This document shows positions 47,082 through 56,908 of a DNA stretch of 64,000 nucleotides, one piece after another. Every line of letters begins with the position of its first letter. Within the stretch, counting starts at the first letter, position 1. Below the pieces are notes generated by a model. The model ran no database searches, was not told where the DNA came from, and saw only the letters and a list, made by a program, of their open reading frames with translations. Made by a program: the position numbers and the translations under genes. Source of the DNA: Velocimicrobium porci (GTDB lineage Bacteria; Bacillota; Clostridia; Lachnospirales; Lachnospiraceae); the NCBI RefSeq assembly GCF_009696045.1, contig NZ_VUMT01000006.1, forward strand, positions 62,001 through 126,000, written 5' to 3'.

Positions 47082-47393
47082 ATGGATTGTAAAGAAACTC
47101 AGGCAAATATTGAGTTATTTGTAAAAGATAAATTAGATGTGAAAAAACTAAAAGAATTTTTATATCATGTAGAACAATGTGAAGAATGTATGGACGAATT
47201 GGAAGTGTATTTTACATTATATTCCGGCATGCAGATTTTGGAAAAAGATAAGGATAGTGGAATTGATTATCGGGTAGACTTAAAACGGAAACTGCGAAAA
47301 GGGGAAGAAACGCTTCGCAATTTCCGATTAAAGAAATTTCGTAAAATATTAATTTTTATTGTATTTATTCTTTTAATTGCAATCTTTTTATAG
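47082..47393 (+). CDS. Small zf-HC2 anti-sigma-like membrane protein
   Basis: The 103-residue protein has an N-terminal putative zinc finger of the zf-HC2 type (Cys3, His29, Cys33, Cys36 in HVEQCEECMDEL) and a single C-terminal membrane helix (~84-102). Proteins with this layout are often anti-sigma factors, with the finger binding an ECF sigma factor in the cytoplasm. No sigma factor gene is adjacent, and polA follows after 42 bases. It starts at ATG 47082 behind AGGAGAG. The function as an anti-sigma factor is an inference. Confidence 0.75.
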   Translation: MDCKETQANIELFVKDKLDVKKLKEFLYHVEQCEECMDELEVYFTLYSGMQILEKDKDSGIDYRVDLKRKLRKGEETLRNFRLKKFRKILIFIVFILLIAIFL

Positions 47394-47435
47394 GCTTGCT
47401 ATTATTAGAAAAAATGGAAAGGAACGGAACAAAAA

Positions 47436-50174
47436 ATGGGTAAAAAATTGGTTTTAATAGATGGACATAGTATATTAAATCGGGCATTTTACGGGGTGCC
47501 GGATTTGACAAATTCAGATGGAATGCATACAAATGCGATTTATGGTTTTTTGAATATTTTATTTAAAATATTAGAGGAAGAACAGGCAGATTATCTTACG
47601 GTTGCGTTTGATTTAAAAGCTCCTACATTTCGTCATAAAATGTATAAGGAATACAAAGGTACAAGAAAACCGATGCCAGAGGAACTTCATCAACAAGTTC
47701 CTATTATGAAAGAATTATTAAATGCAATGGGGATTAAGACCGTAGAAAAAGAAGGATATGAGGCAGATGATTTATTAGGGACTCTTGCAAAAAAAGCAGA
47801 ACAAGAAGGAATTTCCGTTTCTTTGGTGTCTGGTGACCGTGATTTGCTTCAATTAGCTTCTGATAAAATAAAAATTCGTATTCCGAAAACAAAGCGGGGA
47901 AAAACGGAAATCGAAGATTATAATACAAATGATGTAATTGAAAAATACCATGTGACACCGTTACAGATTATTGATTTAAAAGGTTTAATGGGAGATACCT
48001 CGGATAATATACCAGGGGTGCCGGGAATTGGTGAAAAAAGGGCTACTGCAATTATTGAAAGCTTTGGCAGTGTAGAAGAGGCATATATGCATATAGAAGA
48101 AGTAAAACCGCCAAAAGCAAGAGAATCGCTTAGAGAGCATTATGATATGGCAGTGATGAGTAAAAAATTGGCAACGATTGATACGAATGCACCAATTGAG
48201 TTTTCGTTTGAAGAGGCAAAAATTGAAGATTTTTATACAAAGGAAGCATTTGAGTTAATAAAACGTTTGGAATTTAAAAGTATTCTTTCAAAGTTTGGCA
48301 AGGATATGAGCCATAATGATAATTTGGAACAGGCATTTTCTTATATAAAAACAAAGAAAGAAGCAGAAAGATTATTTTCGGAATTAGAAGAAATGGGAAA
48401 AGCTCCTGAGTTCGGGAAAGACATGGCAGTTGGTATCCAAATTTTACAAAGGGAAAAAGATAATAATAGTAAATTTTCGATTGGTAAAGATGGGCAATAT
48501 AGTTTATTTGCAGATAAGAGCGAAGCAAGCAGCATATTAGGAATTGGACTTGCATTTGGAGAAAAGGTGTTTTCAGTCTTAGCGAATGAAGAAATAAAAG
48601 AAGATTTTTTAATGAAGCAAATAGAAAAAATGGCAAAAGCAGGTTTTTCATATAGTACATTCCAGTTAAAAGAGCAGTTGAATATATTTCCCGTTACAGA
48701 AGAAAGTAAAGTTTATGATTTATCAGTTGCCGCCTATTTATTAAATCCGTTAAAAGATTCTTATTTATACGATGATATTGCAAGAGATTACCTTATGATG
48801 ACGGTACCATCTTACCAGGAACTATTTGGAAAGAGGAAGATAGAAGAAGCATTTGAATCGAAAAAAGAAGAAGTATTTAATTATCTTTGTTATGAAGCTT
48901 ATGTGGCTTTAAAGGCGAAGCATGTTTTATTCGAAAAGTTAGAAGAAGAGAACATGAAAGAGTTGTACGAAGAGATTGAAATGCCACTTGTGTTTACTCT
49001 TTATGATATGGAAGCCAGAGGAATTATGGTAAACAAAGAGGAGTTAAAAGAATACGGGGAACAGCTGGAAGTAAAAATTCATGAATTGGAAAAAAATATT
49101 TATGATTTGGCTGGTGAGGTGTTTAACATTAACTCTCCGAAACAGTTAGGTGTAATTTTATTCGAAAAGCTAAAATTGCCTTTTGCGAAAAAAACAAAAA
49201 CAGGATATTCTACATCAGCGGATATACTGGAAAAATTAAAATGTGAAGACCCAATTGTGTCTATGATTTTAGAGTATCGTCAGCTTACAAAATTAAAATC
49301 AACTTATGCAGATGGATTGGCTGCATTTATTAGCGAATCTGACCAAAGAATCCACGGAAAATTTAATCAGACAATTACAGCAACAGGAAGGATAAGTAGT
49401 ACCGAACCAAATCTTCAAAATATTCCAATTCGTATGGAATTAGGAAGACAAATCCGTAAGGTGTTTATTCCAAAGGAAGATTATGTATTTTTAGATGCTG
49501 ATTATTCTCAAATTGAATTGCGTGTTTTGGCTCATATGTCAGGGGATAAAACGTTAATTAAGGCATATAAAGAAGAACAGGATATTCATAAGATTACTGC
49601 TTCCCAGGTATTCCATACTCCATTAAATGAAGTGACAGGTATTCAAAGAAGTAATGCAAAGGCGGTTAATTTTGGAATTGTTTATGGAATTAGTTCATTT
49701 GGCTTAGGTCAGGATTTGAATATTACAAGGAAAGAGGCAGAAGAATATATTAAAAAATATTTTGAAACCTATCCAAGAGTAAAAGAATTTTTAGATGAAT
49801 TAGTAGAAAAAGGGAAAAAAGATGGTTATGTTGAGTCATTATTCCACCGCAGACGTCCGATTCCGGAATTAAAATCAGCAAATTATATGCAGCGTTCATT
49901 TGGAGAGCGGATTGCAATGAATTCTCCAATTCAGGGTACAGCAGCAGACATTATAAAGATTGCTATGATTCGGGTAAACAGAGAATTAAAGCAAAGAAAT
50001 ATGAAGTCTTCACTGTTATTACAGGTGCATGATGAGTTGCTAATCGAAACTCATAAAGAGGAAATAGATGAGGTAAAAGAGATTTTACAAAAAGAAATGT
50101 TTCACGCAGTTCATTTAGAGGTACCTATGGAAATTGATATAAATGAGGGAAAGAATTGGTATGAAGCAAAATAA
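47436..50174 (+). CDS. polA: DNA polymerase I
   Basis: The 912-residue repair polymerase removes RNA primers and fills gaps. The 5'-nuclease domain (~1-290) is intact (LIDGHSILNRAFYG, YEADDLLGTLA, SGDRDLLQL). The middle 3'-5' exonuclease-like domain (~310-480) lacks the DxE metal-binding motif, so proofreading is probably lost, as in many Firmicutes. The polymerase domain (~530-912) carries motif A DADYSQIELRVLAH, motif B RSNAKAVNFGIVYG and motif C QVHDELLIE. coaE begins inside its last codons. Confidence 0.97.
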   Translation: MGKKLVLIDGHSILNRAFYGVPDLTNSDGMHTNAIYGFLNILFKILEEEQADYLTVAFDLKAPTFRHKMYKEYKGTRKPMPEELHQQVPIMKELLNAMGIKTVEKEGYEADDLLGTLAKKAEQEGISVSLVSGDRDLLQLASDKIKIRIPKTKRGKTEIEDYNTNDVIEKYHVTPLQIIDLKGLMGDTSDNIPGVPGIGEKRATAIIESFGSVEEAYMHIEEVKPPKARESLREHYDMAVMSKKLATIDTNAPIEFSFEEAKIEDFYTKEAFELIKRLEFKSILSKFGKDMSHNDNLEQAFSYIKTKKEAERLFSELEEMGKAPEFGKDMAVGIQILQREKDNNSKFSIGKDGQYSLFADKSEASSILGIGLAFGEKVFSVLANEEIKEDFLMKQIEKMAKAGFSYSTFQLKEQLNIFPVTEESKVYDLSVAAYLLNPLKDSYLYDDIARDYLMMTVPSYQELFGKRKIEEAFESKKEEVFNYLCYEAYVALKAKHVLFEKLEEENMKELYEEIEMPLVFTLYDMEARGIMVNKEELKEYGEQLEVKIHELEKNIYDLAGEVFNINSPKQLGVILFEKLKLPFAKKTKTGYSTSADILEKLKCEDPIVSMILEYRQLTKLKSTYADGLAAFISESDQRIHGKFNQTITATGRISSTEPNLQNIPIRMELGRQIRKVFIPKEDYVFLDADYSQIELRVLAHMSGDKTLIKAYKEEQDIHKITASQVFHTPLNEVTGIQRSNAKAVNFGIVYGISSFGLGQDLNITRKEAEEYIKKYFETYPRVKEFLDELVEKGKKDGYVESLFHRRRPIPELKSANYMQRSFGERIAMNSPIQGTAADIIKIAMIRVNRELKQRNMKSSLLLQVHDELLIETHKEEIDEVKEILQKEMFHAVHLEVPMEIDINEGKNWYEAK

Positions 50175-50763
50175 AATGAAAGTAATTGGTTTGGCAGGCG
50201 GTGTTGGTACAGGAAAATCAACTGTTGCTACTCTATTAGAAAAAGAATACGCAGCTTTTGTTATTATGGCAGATAAAATTGGACATTTGGCAATGGAGCC
50301 GGGTACGGATACGTATGAAAAAATAGTTGTTTTATTTGGACAAGAAGTTTTAAATGAAGATAAAACAGTTGATCGCAAAAAAGTATCGGATCTTGTATTT
50401 TCCAATCCGGTTCTGCTTCAGCAATTAAATCAAATTATCCATCCTTTTGTCGAGCAATTTATAAAGAATGAAATCGAGCGGATCAGGAAAGCTGGAAAGT
50501 ACTCCTATTTTTTTATAGAGTCTGCTATTTTAATTGAAACCGGATATCAATCGGTTTGTGATGAAATTTGGGTTGTACAGACAGAAGAACTCATTCGGAG
50601 AAAACGATTAAAACAGTCAAGAGGGTATTCGGATGAAAAAATAGATGAAATTATGGCAAAGCAAATGGGAGAGAAAGAATTGTGTTCTTATGCAGATAAA
50701 ATACTAATCAACAATGGTAGTATTGAGGAGATAAAAGAGCAGCTGGAAAATTTACTAGTGTAA
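50161..50763 (+). CDS. coaE: Dephospho-CoA kinase
   Basis: The 200-residue enzyme phosphorylates dephospho-CoA, the final step of coenzyme A synthesis. The P-loop is GLAGGVGTGKST near residues 10-21, followed by the ADKIGHLAMEPG and the IESAILIETG segments typical of CoaE. The start is taken at ATG 50161, inside the end of polA (14-base overlap), with GAGG upstream. An in-frame ATG at 50176 and one at 50143 are alternatives. polA-coaE is a common clostridial pair. Confidence 0.94.
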   Translation: MKQNKMKVIGLAGGVGTGKSTVATLLEKEYAAFVIMADKIGHLAMEPGTDTYEKIVVLFGQEVLNEDKTVDRKKVSDLVFSNPVLLQQLNQIIHPFVEQFIKNEIERIRKAGKYSYFFIESAILIETGYQSVCDEIWVVQTEELIRRKRLKQSRGYSDEKIDEIMAKQMGEKELCSYADKILINNGSIEEIKEQLENLLV

Positions 50764-50775
50764 CACAGTAAGATA

Positions 50776-50784
50776 TGTTATAAT
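50776..50784 (+). promoter_or_regulatory. Extended -10 promoter of the FtsA-like gene
   Basis: TGTTATAAT at 50776-50784, ~40 bases before the start codon. Confidence 0.6.
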
Positions 50785-50825
50785 AATTAAGTTAGAATAT
50801 TGTCAATGGACGGAGGAACGGTTAA

Positions 50826-52859
50826 ATGGAAGGAATGAAATATCCTGATGATTTAGTTTTCGGACTTGATATAGGTACGAGGAGCATTGTAGGTACAGTT
50901 GGCTATAGAGAACACTCGAGAAAATTTAAAGTAATTGCGCATGTTGTAAAAGAACATGAAACAAGAGCGATGCTAGATGGTCAGATCCATGATATTTCTA
51001 AAGTGTCAGAAACGATTGGCTGGGTAAAAAGGGAAATTGAACAAAAAATTGGAAAACGGCTGAATGATGTATGTATCGCAGCAGCCGGTCGTGTTTTACG
51101 CACCATTCAAGTGACTGCCGAATATGAGTTTCAAGAAGAAACTGTAGTGACAGATGAGCATATTTATTCTTTAAATATGCTTGGAGTGGAGAAGGCTTAT
51201 GAAATTATCCGTGAACAGACGAAAAAGTCAGCAGAAGATACAAATTTTTATTGTGTCGGTTATACAGTAATACGATACTTTATGAATGATAATTTAATCA
51301 TCAATTTAGAAGGGCATAAAGCAAGCAAGATTAAAACAGAGCTTTTGGCGACATTTTTACCAAATGAAGTAATTGATGGTTTATATCGTTCTGTAGAACG
51401 GGCAGGACTTTATGTGGCAAATCTTACGTTGGAGCCAATTGCTGCAATTAATGTAGCGATTCCGGAAAAATTTAGGCTGTTGAACATTGCATTGGTAGAT
51501 GTTGGTGCTGGTACATCGGATATTTGTATCACAAAAGATGGAAGTATTATTGCCTATGGAATGATTCCTTTGGCGGGTGATGAACTTACAGAATTGCTTG
51601 CCCGAGAATATCTGACAGATTTTGCAATGGCAGAAAAAATTAAGACTGCCTGCAGTGAAATGGATTCGGTCGAATTCCAGGATATCATGGGTCTTACTTA
51701 TCATATAGATACAAAAGAAGTTATAGAAAAGGCAATGCCTACGATAGATACGATTACAAAAAGCATAGCAGATAAAATTATTGAATTAAATGGTGGAAAG
51801 TCAGTCAGTGCTGTATTTGTTGTAGGCGGAGGTGGAAAAATCCCGGGATTTACAGATTCTTTGGCAAAACACCTCGGTATTGTAAAAGAGCGTGTTGCGC
51901 TCCGAGGCGAAGAAGTATTAAATGATATCGAATTTGTAGATGAAGAGATAAAGAAAGACCCATTGATTGTTACGCCAATTGGAATATGTTTAAATTATTA
52001 TGAGCAAAAAAATAACTTTATTTTTGTCACAGTAAATGGAGAACGAATTAAGCTTTATGATAATGATCGACTGACAATTGTAGATGCTGCAATTCAGATG
52101 GGAATTCAAAATGAGTACTTGTTCCCTAGAAGAGGCAAAGAAATAAATTTTACCGTAGATGGAAAACAGCGTTTTGTCCGTGGCAGTGTAGGAGAAGCAG
52201 CAGTTGTTACTTTAAATGGTAAGCCAGCTGGTATTAACAGTGAGATTGTATCGAATGATGTAATTGAAATTACATTTTCGACGGTGGGAGAAGATGCGTC
52301 TTGTGAGATTCGTCAGCTTCCAGAATTTAATGGAACAATCAGTTTTTATTTTAATGATAAAAAAATTGTTTGTCCTAAATTTGCCACTGTGAATGGAGAA
52401 TTGGTTTCGGAGTATTATAGTATCAAAGAGGGGGATGAAATCAATATCCTTAATTACTATACACTTCAGCAAGTATTAGATTTTATGGACTTACCTTGTG
52501 AGGGAACAATCTTAGTAAATCATGTTCCAGCTTCTTTAGAAGAACATATTTATGATAATTTTTCGATTAATAGTGAGATTATGGGCAATGAGCATATGAT
52601 AGATACTAGACAGGAAGTTGAAACAATAAAAGAAAAGATTGAGCATGCACCAATTGATATCACGGTAGTTGTGAATGGAAGAAATGTTGTATTATCCAAT
52701 AAGCATAATTATATTTTAGTTGATGTATTAGATTTTTATCCGTTTAATACAAAAGAAGCAAAGGGGTCTAAGCTGATAACTAAAATTAATAAAGAGAAAG
52801 CGGAATTTACCAATCCGGTTCAAGAGGGTGATCAAATAGAAATATATTGGGCAGATTAA
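50826..52859 (+). CDS. Large FtsA-like actin-family ATPase
   Basis: The 677-residue protein has an actin/HSP70-fold N-terminal half (~1-380): LVFGLDIGTRSIVGTVGY phosphate-1 loop, an FtsA-type SHS2 insertion, ALVDVGAGTSDICI phosphate-2 loop and AVFVVGGGGKIPGFTDSLA adenosine motif. The C-terminal ~290 residues (~390-677) are an extra beta-rich region containing ubiquitin-like/SLBB-like stretches (VNGERIKLYDNDRLTI, NGKPAG, NGRNVVL). Standard FtsA has ~420 residues and a C-terminal amphipathic helix, which I do not see. It is not beside ftsZ. It may act in division, cell shape or pilus assembly; the exact role is unknown. Confidence 0.82.
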   Translation: MEGMKYPDDLVFGLDIGTRSIVGTVGYREHSRKFKVIAHVVKEHETRAMLDGQIHDISKVSETIGWVKREIEQKIGKRLNDVCIAAAGRVLRTIQVTAEYEFQEETVVTDEHIYSLNMLGVEKAYEIIREQTKKSAEDTNFYCVGYTVIRYFMNDNLIINLEGHKASKIKTELLATFLPNEVIDGLYRSVERAGLYVANLTLEPIAAINVAIPEKFRLLNIALVDVGAGTSDICITKDGSIIAYGMIPLAGDELTELLAREYLTDFAMAEKIKTACSEMDSVEFQDIMGLTYHIDTKEVIEKAMPTIDTITKSIADKIIELNGGKSVSAVFVVGGGGKIPGFTDSLAKHLGIVKERVALRGEEVLNDIEFVDEEIKKDPLIVTPIGICLNYYEQKNNFIFVTVNGERIKLYDNDRLTIVDAAIQMGIQNEYLFPRRGKEINFTVDGKQRFVRGSVGEAAVVTLNGKPAGINSEIVSNDVIEITFSTVGEDASCEIRQLPEFNGTISFYFNDKKIVCPKFATVNGELVSEYYSIKEGDEINILNYYTLQQVLDFMDLPCEGTILVNHVPASLEEHIYDNFSINSEIMGNEHMIDTRQEVETIKEKIEHAPIDITVVVNGRNVVLSNKHNYILVDVLDFYPFNTKEAKGSKLITKINKEKAEFTNPVQEGDQIEIYWAD

Positions 52860-52879
52860 TAGATAAGGAAGATGAGTAA

Positions 52880-53677
52880 ATGAATTTATGCAGTATAGCC
52901 AGTGGAAGCAGTGGAAATTGCGTTTATGTCGGAAATGAACAGACTGGTATTTTAGTGGATGCAGGAATCAGTAAGAAACGAATTGTTGAGGGATTAAAAA
53001 AAATAGATGTGAATCCGGCAGATTTAAAAGGAATTGTAGTGACGCATGAACATTCCGATCATATTAAAGGTCTTGGTGTAATGGCAAGACAGTATGAGCT
53101 ACCGATTTATGCTACAAAAGAAACGATTTATGGTATTTTACAATCCAGTTCAGTTGGAGTAATTAAAACAGAATTATTTCATCCAATTTCTCCAAATGAA
53201 CCATTTTACATGGACGAAATTGAAGTCAATCCATTTTCTATTTCACATGATGCGAATAATCCGGTTTGCTATACTTTTTGCTATGAAGGTCATAAAATTG
53301 GCGTGGCAACGGATTTAGGAAAATACGATGATTATATTATAAAAAATCTTACAGGGTGTGAAATTTTATTATTAGAGGCAAACCACGACGTGAATATGTT
53401 ACAGGTTGGGTCTTATCCATATTCATTAAAGCGAAGGATTCTAAGTGATAGGGGACATTTATCGAATGATACATCTGGCAAATTGCTTGGTACTTTATTA
53501 CATAGCGGATTAAAATATATTTTTTTAGGTCATTTAAGTAAGGAAAACAATTATCCCGAGTTGGCTTATGAAACAGTAAAATATGAGCTGGAAAAGCAGG
53601 GACTACATGATAAGTTTGATTTCTTTATGGGAGTTGCTAAGAGAGATGAGCCATCTCAATTAGTTTCTATAGATTAA
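52880..53677 (+). CDS. MBL-fold metallo-hydrolase, WalJ/YycJ type
   Basis: The 265-residue metallo-beta-lactamase-fold protein has the metal-binding THEHSDH at 55-61. Other conserved positions include GVATDLGKY and LEANHD, and a late GHLSKENN histidine. The N-terminus SIASGSSGNCVYV is typical of YycJ/WalJ. Those proteins are usually in the WalRK operon and affect coordination of wall synthesis with replication. No WalRK genes are here. It follows the FtsA-like gene by 20 bases and may be cotranscribed with it. Confidence 0.88.
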   Translation: MNLCSIASGSSGNCVYVGNEQTGILVDAGISKKRIVEGLKKIDVNPADLKGIVVTHEHSDHIKGLGVMARQYELPIYATKETIYGILQSSSVGVIKTELFHPISPNEPFYMDEIEVNPFSISHDANNPVCYTFCYEGHKIGVATDLGKYDDYIIKNLTGCEILLLEANHDVNMLQVGSYPYSLKRRILSDRGHLSNDTSGKLLGTLLHSGLKYIFLGHLSKENNYPELAYETVKYELEKQGLHDKFDFFMGVAKRDEPSQLVSID

Positions 53678-53717
53678 GATTAGAAGGGTTAATCAAAAAG
53701 AAAGGATAGGCATAACA

Positions 53718-53990
53718 ATGAAAAAAACAATTATTACAGTAGTAGGAAAAGACAGCGTAGGAATCATAGCTAAAGTTTGTACTTATTTGGCAAATAATAA
53801 TGTAAATATTTTAGATATTACACAGACAATTGTTCAAGGCTATTTTAATATGATGATGATTGTTGACAGCAGTCAGTCTATAAAAGAATTTAGTGTTCTT
53901 TCAGCGGAATTAGAACAGGTAGGGGAAGAGCTAGGATGCGTTGTAAAGGCACAGCATGAAGATATTTTCAACAAAATGCACAGAATCTAA
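53718..53990 (+). CDS. ACT-domain protein (UPF0237 family)
   Basis: The 90-residue protein is a single ACT domain ([35 protein letters not shown]). Such domains usually bind a small ligand, often an amino acid, and regulate a partner. It is located directly upstream of the UPF0210 gene with a 25-base gap, a pairing that is widely conserved. It presumably regulates that protein, but the ligand is unknown. Confidence 0.9.
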   Translation: MKKTIITVVGKDSVGIIAKVCTYLANNNVNILDITQTIVQGYFNMMMIVDSSQSIKEFSVLSAELEQVGEELGCVVKAQHEDIFNKMHRI

Positions 53991-54015
53991 AGAGAAGCAG
54001 GAAAGGGTTGTAAAA

Positions 54016-55380
54016 ATGATTAATATTTCAGAAGTATTAGAAACGAACAATATGATTGAAAAAGAAAATTTAGATGTTCGGACAATTACAATGGGAATCA
54101 GCCTGCTAGACTGTGCTGATTCAGATTTGGATAAAGTGAACGAAAAAATTTATGATAAGATAACAACAAAGGCAAAAGATTTGTTAAAAGTTGGACAAGA
54201 AATTGAGAGAGAATATGGAATTCCAATTGTAAATAAAAGAATCTCAATTACTCCAATTTCGTTAGTTGGTGCAAATGCCTGCAAAGAACCAAAAGATTAT
54301 GTATCAATTGCTAAAACTTTAGACCAGGCAGCGAAAACGGTTGGAGTTAACTTTATTGGTGGGTACTCTGCATTAGTTTCAAAAGGAATGACGAAAAGTG
54401 AAGAATACTTAATTCGTTCTATACCAGAGGCTATGTCAGTGACAGAGCGGGTATGCAGTTCTGTTAATCTTGGTTCTACAAAGACGGGAATTAATATGGA
54501 TGCAGTCCGTCTTATGGGTGATATTATTTTAGATACAGCAGAGCTGACAAAAGAAAATGATTCTCTTGGTTGTGCAAAATTAGTGGTATTTTGTAATGCA
54601 CCGGATGATAATCCATTTATGGCAGGAGCATTTCATGGTGTAACAGAGGCAGATTGTATTATTAATGTCGGTGTCAGCGGTCCTGGTGTAGTAAAAACTG
54701 CACTGGAAAAGGCAAAAGGTGCTGATTTTGGAACATTATGTGAAACAATCAAAAAGACGGCATTTAAGATTACAAGAGTAGGTCAGCTTGTAGCCCAGGA
54801 AGCCTCTAAGCGTTTAAATGTCCCATTTGGAATTGTTGATTTATCTCTGGCACCGACACCTGCAATTGGAGATAGTATTGCCGAAATATTTGAGGTAATG
54901 GGATTAGAAAAAGCAGGAGCACCTGGAACAACAGCGGCATTAGCATTATTGAATGATCAGGTAAAAAAAGGTGGTGTTATGGCTTCCTCTTATGTCGGAG
55001 GTCTAAGCGGAGCTTTTATTCCGGTCAGTGAAGACCAGAGCATGATTGATGCCGTTCAGGCAGGAGCATTAACGCTTGAAAAATTAGAAGCAATGACTTG
55101 TGTGTGTTCCGTAGGTCTGGATATGATTGCAATTCCGGGTGATACAAAAGCTACTACCATTTCAGGAATTATTGCGGATGAGATGGCAATTGGAATGGTA
55201 AATCAAAAAACAACAGCAGTTCGGATTATTCCGGTTATTGGAAAAAATGTTGGAGATATGGCACAGTTTGGCGGTTTATTGGGATACGCTCCAATTATGC
55301 CGGTCAACTCTTTTGACTGTGCAGAATTTGTAAATCGTGGAGGAAGAATTCCTGCACCAATTCATAGTTTTAAAAACTAA
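54016..55380 (+). CDS. UPF0210 (PFL) family protein of unknown function
   Basis: The 454-residue protein belongs to the UPF0210 family, named PFL because of distant likeness to pyruvate formate-lyase structure. Conserved stretches are [12 protein letters not shown] at the start, [29 protein letters not shown] and [23 protein letters not shown]. No activity is established. The start at ATG 54016 follows GAAAGGG and gives the standard length; an in-frame start at 53956 would lie within the ACT gene. It is tightly linked to the ACT-domain gene. Confidence 0.9.
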   Translation: MINISEVLETNNMIEKENLDVRTITMGISLLDCADSDLDKVNEKIYDKITTKAKDLLKVGQEIEREYGIPIVNKRISITPISLVGANACKEPKDYVSIAKTLDQAAKTVGVNFIGGYSALVSKGMTKSEEYLIRSIPEAMSVTERVCSSVNLGSTKTGINMDAVRLMGDIILDTAELTKENDSLGCAKLVVFCNAPDDNPFMAGAFHGVTEADCIINVGVSGPGVVKTALEKAKGADFGTLCETIKKTAFKITRVGQLVAQEASKRLNVPFGIVDLSLAPTPAIGDSIAEIFEVMGLEKAGAPGTTAALALLNDQVKKGGVMASSYVGGLSGAFIPVSEDQSMIDAVQAGALTLEKLEAMTCVCSVGLDMIAIPGDTKATTISGIIADEMAIGMVNQKTTAVRIIPVIGKNVGDMAQFGGLLGYAPIMPVNSFDCAEFVNRGGRIPAPIHSFKN

Positions 55381-55402
55381 TAAAAATATGGGAGGAAATG
55401 AA

Positions 55403-56857
55403 ATGGTATTAGATGAGATTGACTATATGAATGTGTTTCATTATTTTGAGGAGATAAGTAATATTCCAAGGGGCTCTGGAAATAATCAGCCAATGAGCGA
55501 TTATTTAGTTGCATTTGCACAGGAGCATGAACTTGATTATACAAGAGATGAGGCTTTAAATGTAATTATTACAAAAGAGGCAACAAAAGGGTATGAGAAT
55601 TGTCCTACTATGATATTGCAAGGACATATGGATATGGTATGTGAGAAAAAATCAGATAGTGATCATGATTTTTTAACGCAGGGATTAGAACTTTGTATCG
55701 AAGATGACTATTTATTTGCGAATGGAACAACATTAGGCGGTGATGATGGAATTGCAGTTGCCTATGGATTGGCAATTTTAAGCAGTGATTCGATAGAGCA
55801 TCCTAGACTTGAGGTAGTAATTACAACAGATGAAGAGGTAGGCTTAATTGGTGCTACGAACTTGGATGTTTCCAGCCTAAAAGGAAAGTACATGATTAAT
55901 TTGGACTCGGAGGAAGAGGATATTTTATTGACAGGCTGTGCAGGAGGTATGCGTGCGGTTTGTAAACTTCCATTATCTTATAAAAAGATGGAGGGCAAGA
56001 AAGTATCTATTATAGTAAAGGGATTATTAGGAGGTCATTCCGGTTCGGAAATTGATAAAAATAGAGTCAATGCGGATATTTTATTAGGACGTCTGTTATT
56101 TGATTTGAGAAAACATTCTTTTGAATTGCTTTCTGTTTCAGGTGGTCTTAAAGATAATGCAATTCCAAGGGAAGCATTGGCGGAATTAGTCGTGAAAGAG
56201 GAAGATTCCTATGAATTGATTAATGAAGTGAAGTTTTTATTAGAAAAATATAAAAATGAATATCGTGTGAATGAGCCGGATTTGACAATTTTAATTCAGC
56301 AGGGGGAAGAGAAAGAATACCTTGTAATGGATGAGAAGACAAAGAAAAATGTTTTGTTTATGCTATTGCAAACACCAAATGGAATTCAGGTAATGAGTCC
56401 GAATATTAATGGACTTGTAGAAAGTTCTTTAAACCTTGGTGTTCTAAAGATGGAAGAGGGGGAAATTGAATTTTCCTACAGCGTAAGAAGCTCTTCAAGC
56501 TCATATAAATGGTTTTTAAATGATAAGTTACAAAATCTTGTTACATTTTTAGGCGGTACTTATGAGTATCATGGCGAATATCCAGGCTGGGAATATAAAA
56601 AGAATTCTAAGCTTCGTGATATTTACAGTAATGCTTATAGAGAGCTTTATGGAAAGGAAATTAAGGTTGAAACAATTCATGCGGGGTTAGAGTGTGGAAT
56701 TATAGCAGAAAAAATAAAAGATTTAGATATTATTTCAGTTGGACCAAATATGTTTGATATTCATACGACAGAAGAACGATTGAGCATTTCTTCAACAAAA
56801 CGTGTTTTTGATTTATTATTAAAGGTACTAAAAGATTTTGCAGAGGCAACAAAATAG
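55403..56857 (+). CDS. pepD: Aminoacyl-histidine dipeptidase (PepD, M20C)
   Basis: The 484-residue di-zinc peptidase cleaves Xaa-His and other dipeptides. Metal ligands and catalytic residues are visible: His75 and Asp77 in LQGHMDMVCEK, the GGDDG at 112-116 with a bridging aspartate, and Glu144-Glu145 in TTDEEVGLIGA. A lid domain with GGHSGSEIDKNR follows at ~215. The start at 55403 follows GGGAGG. It sits between the UPF0210 gene and an LCP gene. Confidence 0.93.
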   Translation: MVLDEIDYMNVFHYFEEISNIPRGSGNNQPMSDYLVAFAQEHELDYTRDEALNVIITKEATKGYENCPTMILQGHMDMVCEKKSDSDHDFLTQGLELCIEDDYLFANGTTLGGDDGIAVAYGLAILSSDSIEHPRLEVVITTDEEVGLIGATNLDVSSLKGKYMINLDSEEEDILLTGCAGGMRAVCKLPLSYKKMEGKKVSIIVKGLLGGHSGSEIDKNRVNADILLGRLLFDLRKHSFELLSVSGGLKDNAIPREALAELVVKEEDSYELINEVKFLLEKYKNEYRVNEPDLTILIQQGEEKEYLVMDEKTKKNVLFMLLQTPNGIQVMSPNINGLVESSLNLGVLKMEEGEIEFSYSVRSSSSSYKWFLNDKLQNLVTFLGGTYEYHGEYPGWEYKKNSKLRDIYSNAYRELYGKEIKVETIHAGLECGIIAEKIKDLDIISVGPNMFDIHTTEERLSISSTKRVFDLLLKVLKDFAEATK

Positions 56858-56908
56858 CACATTTAGTTTCTTTACTTTACTAGCTGAGATATGATAGGAG
56901 TTATAGGA

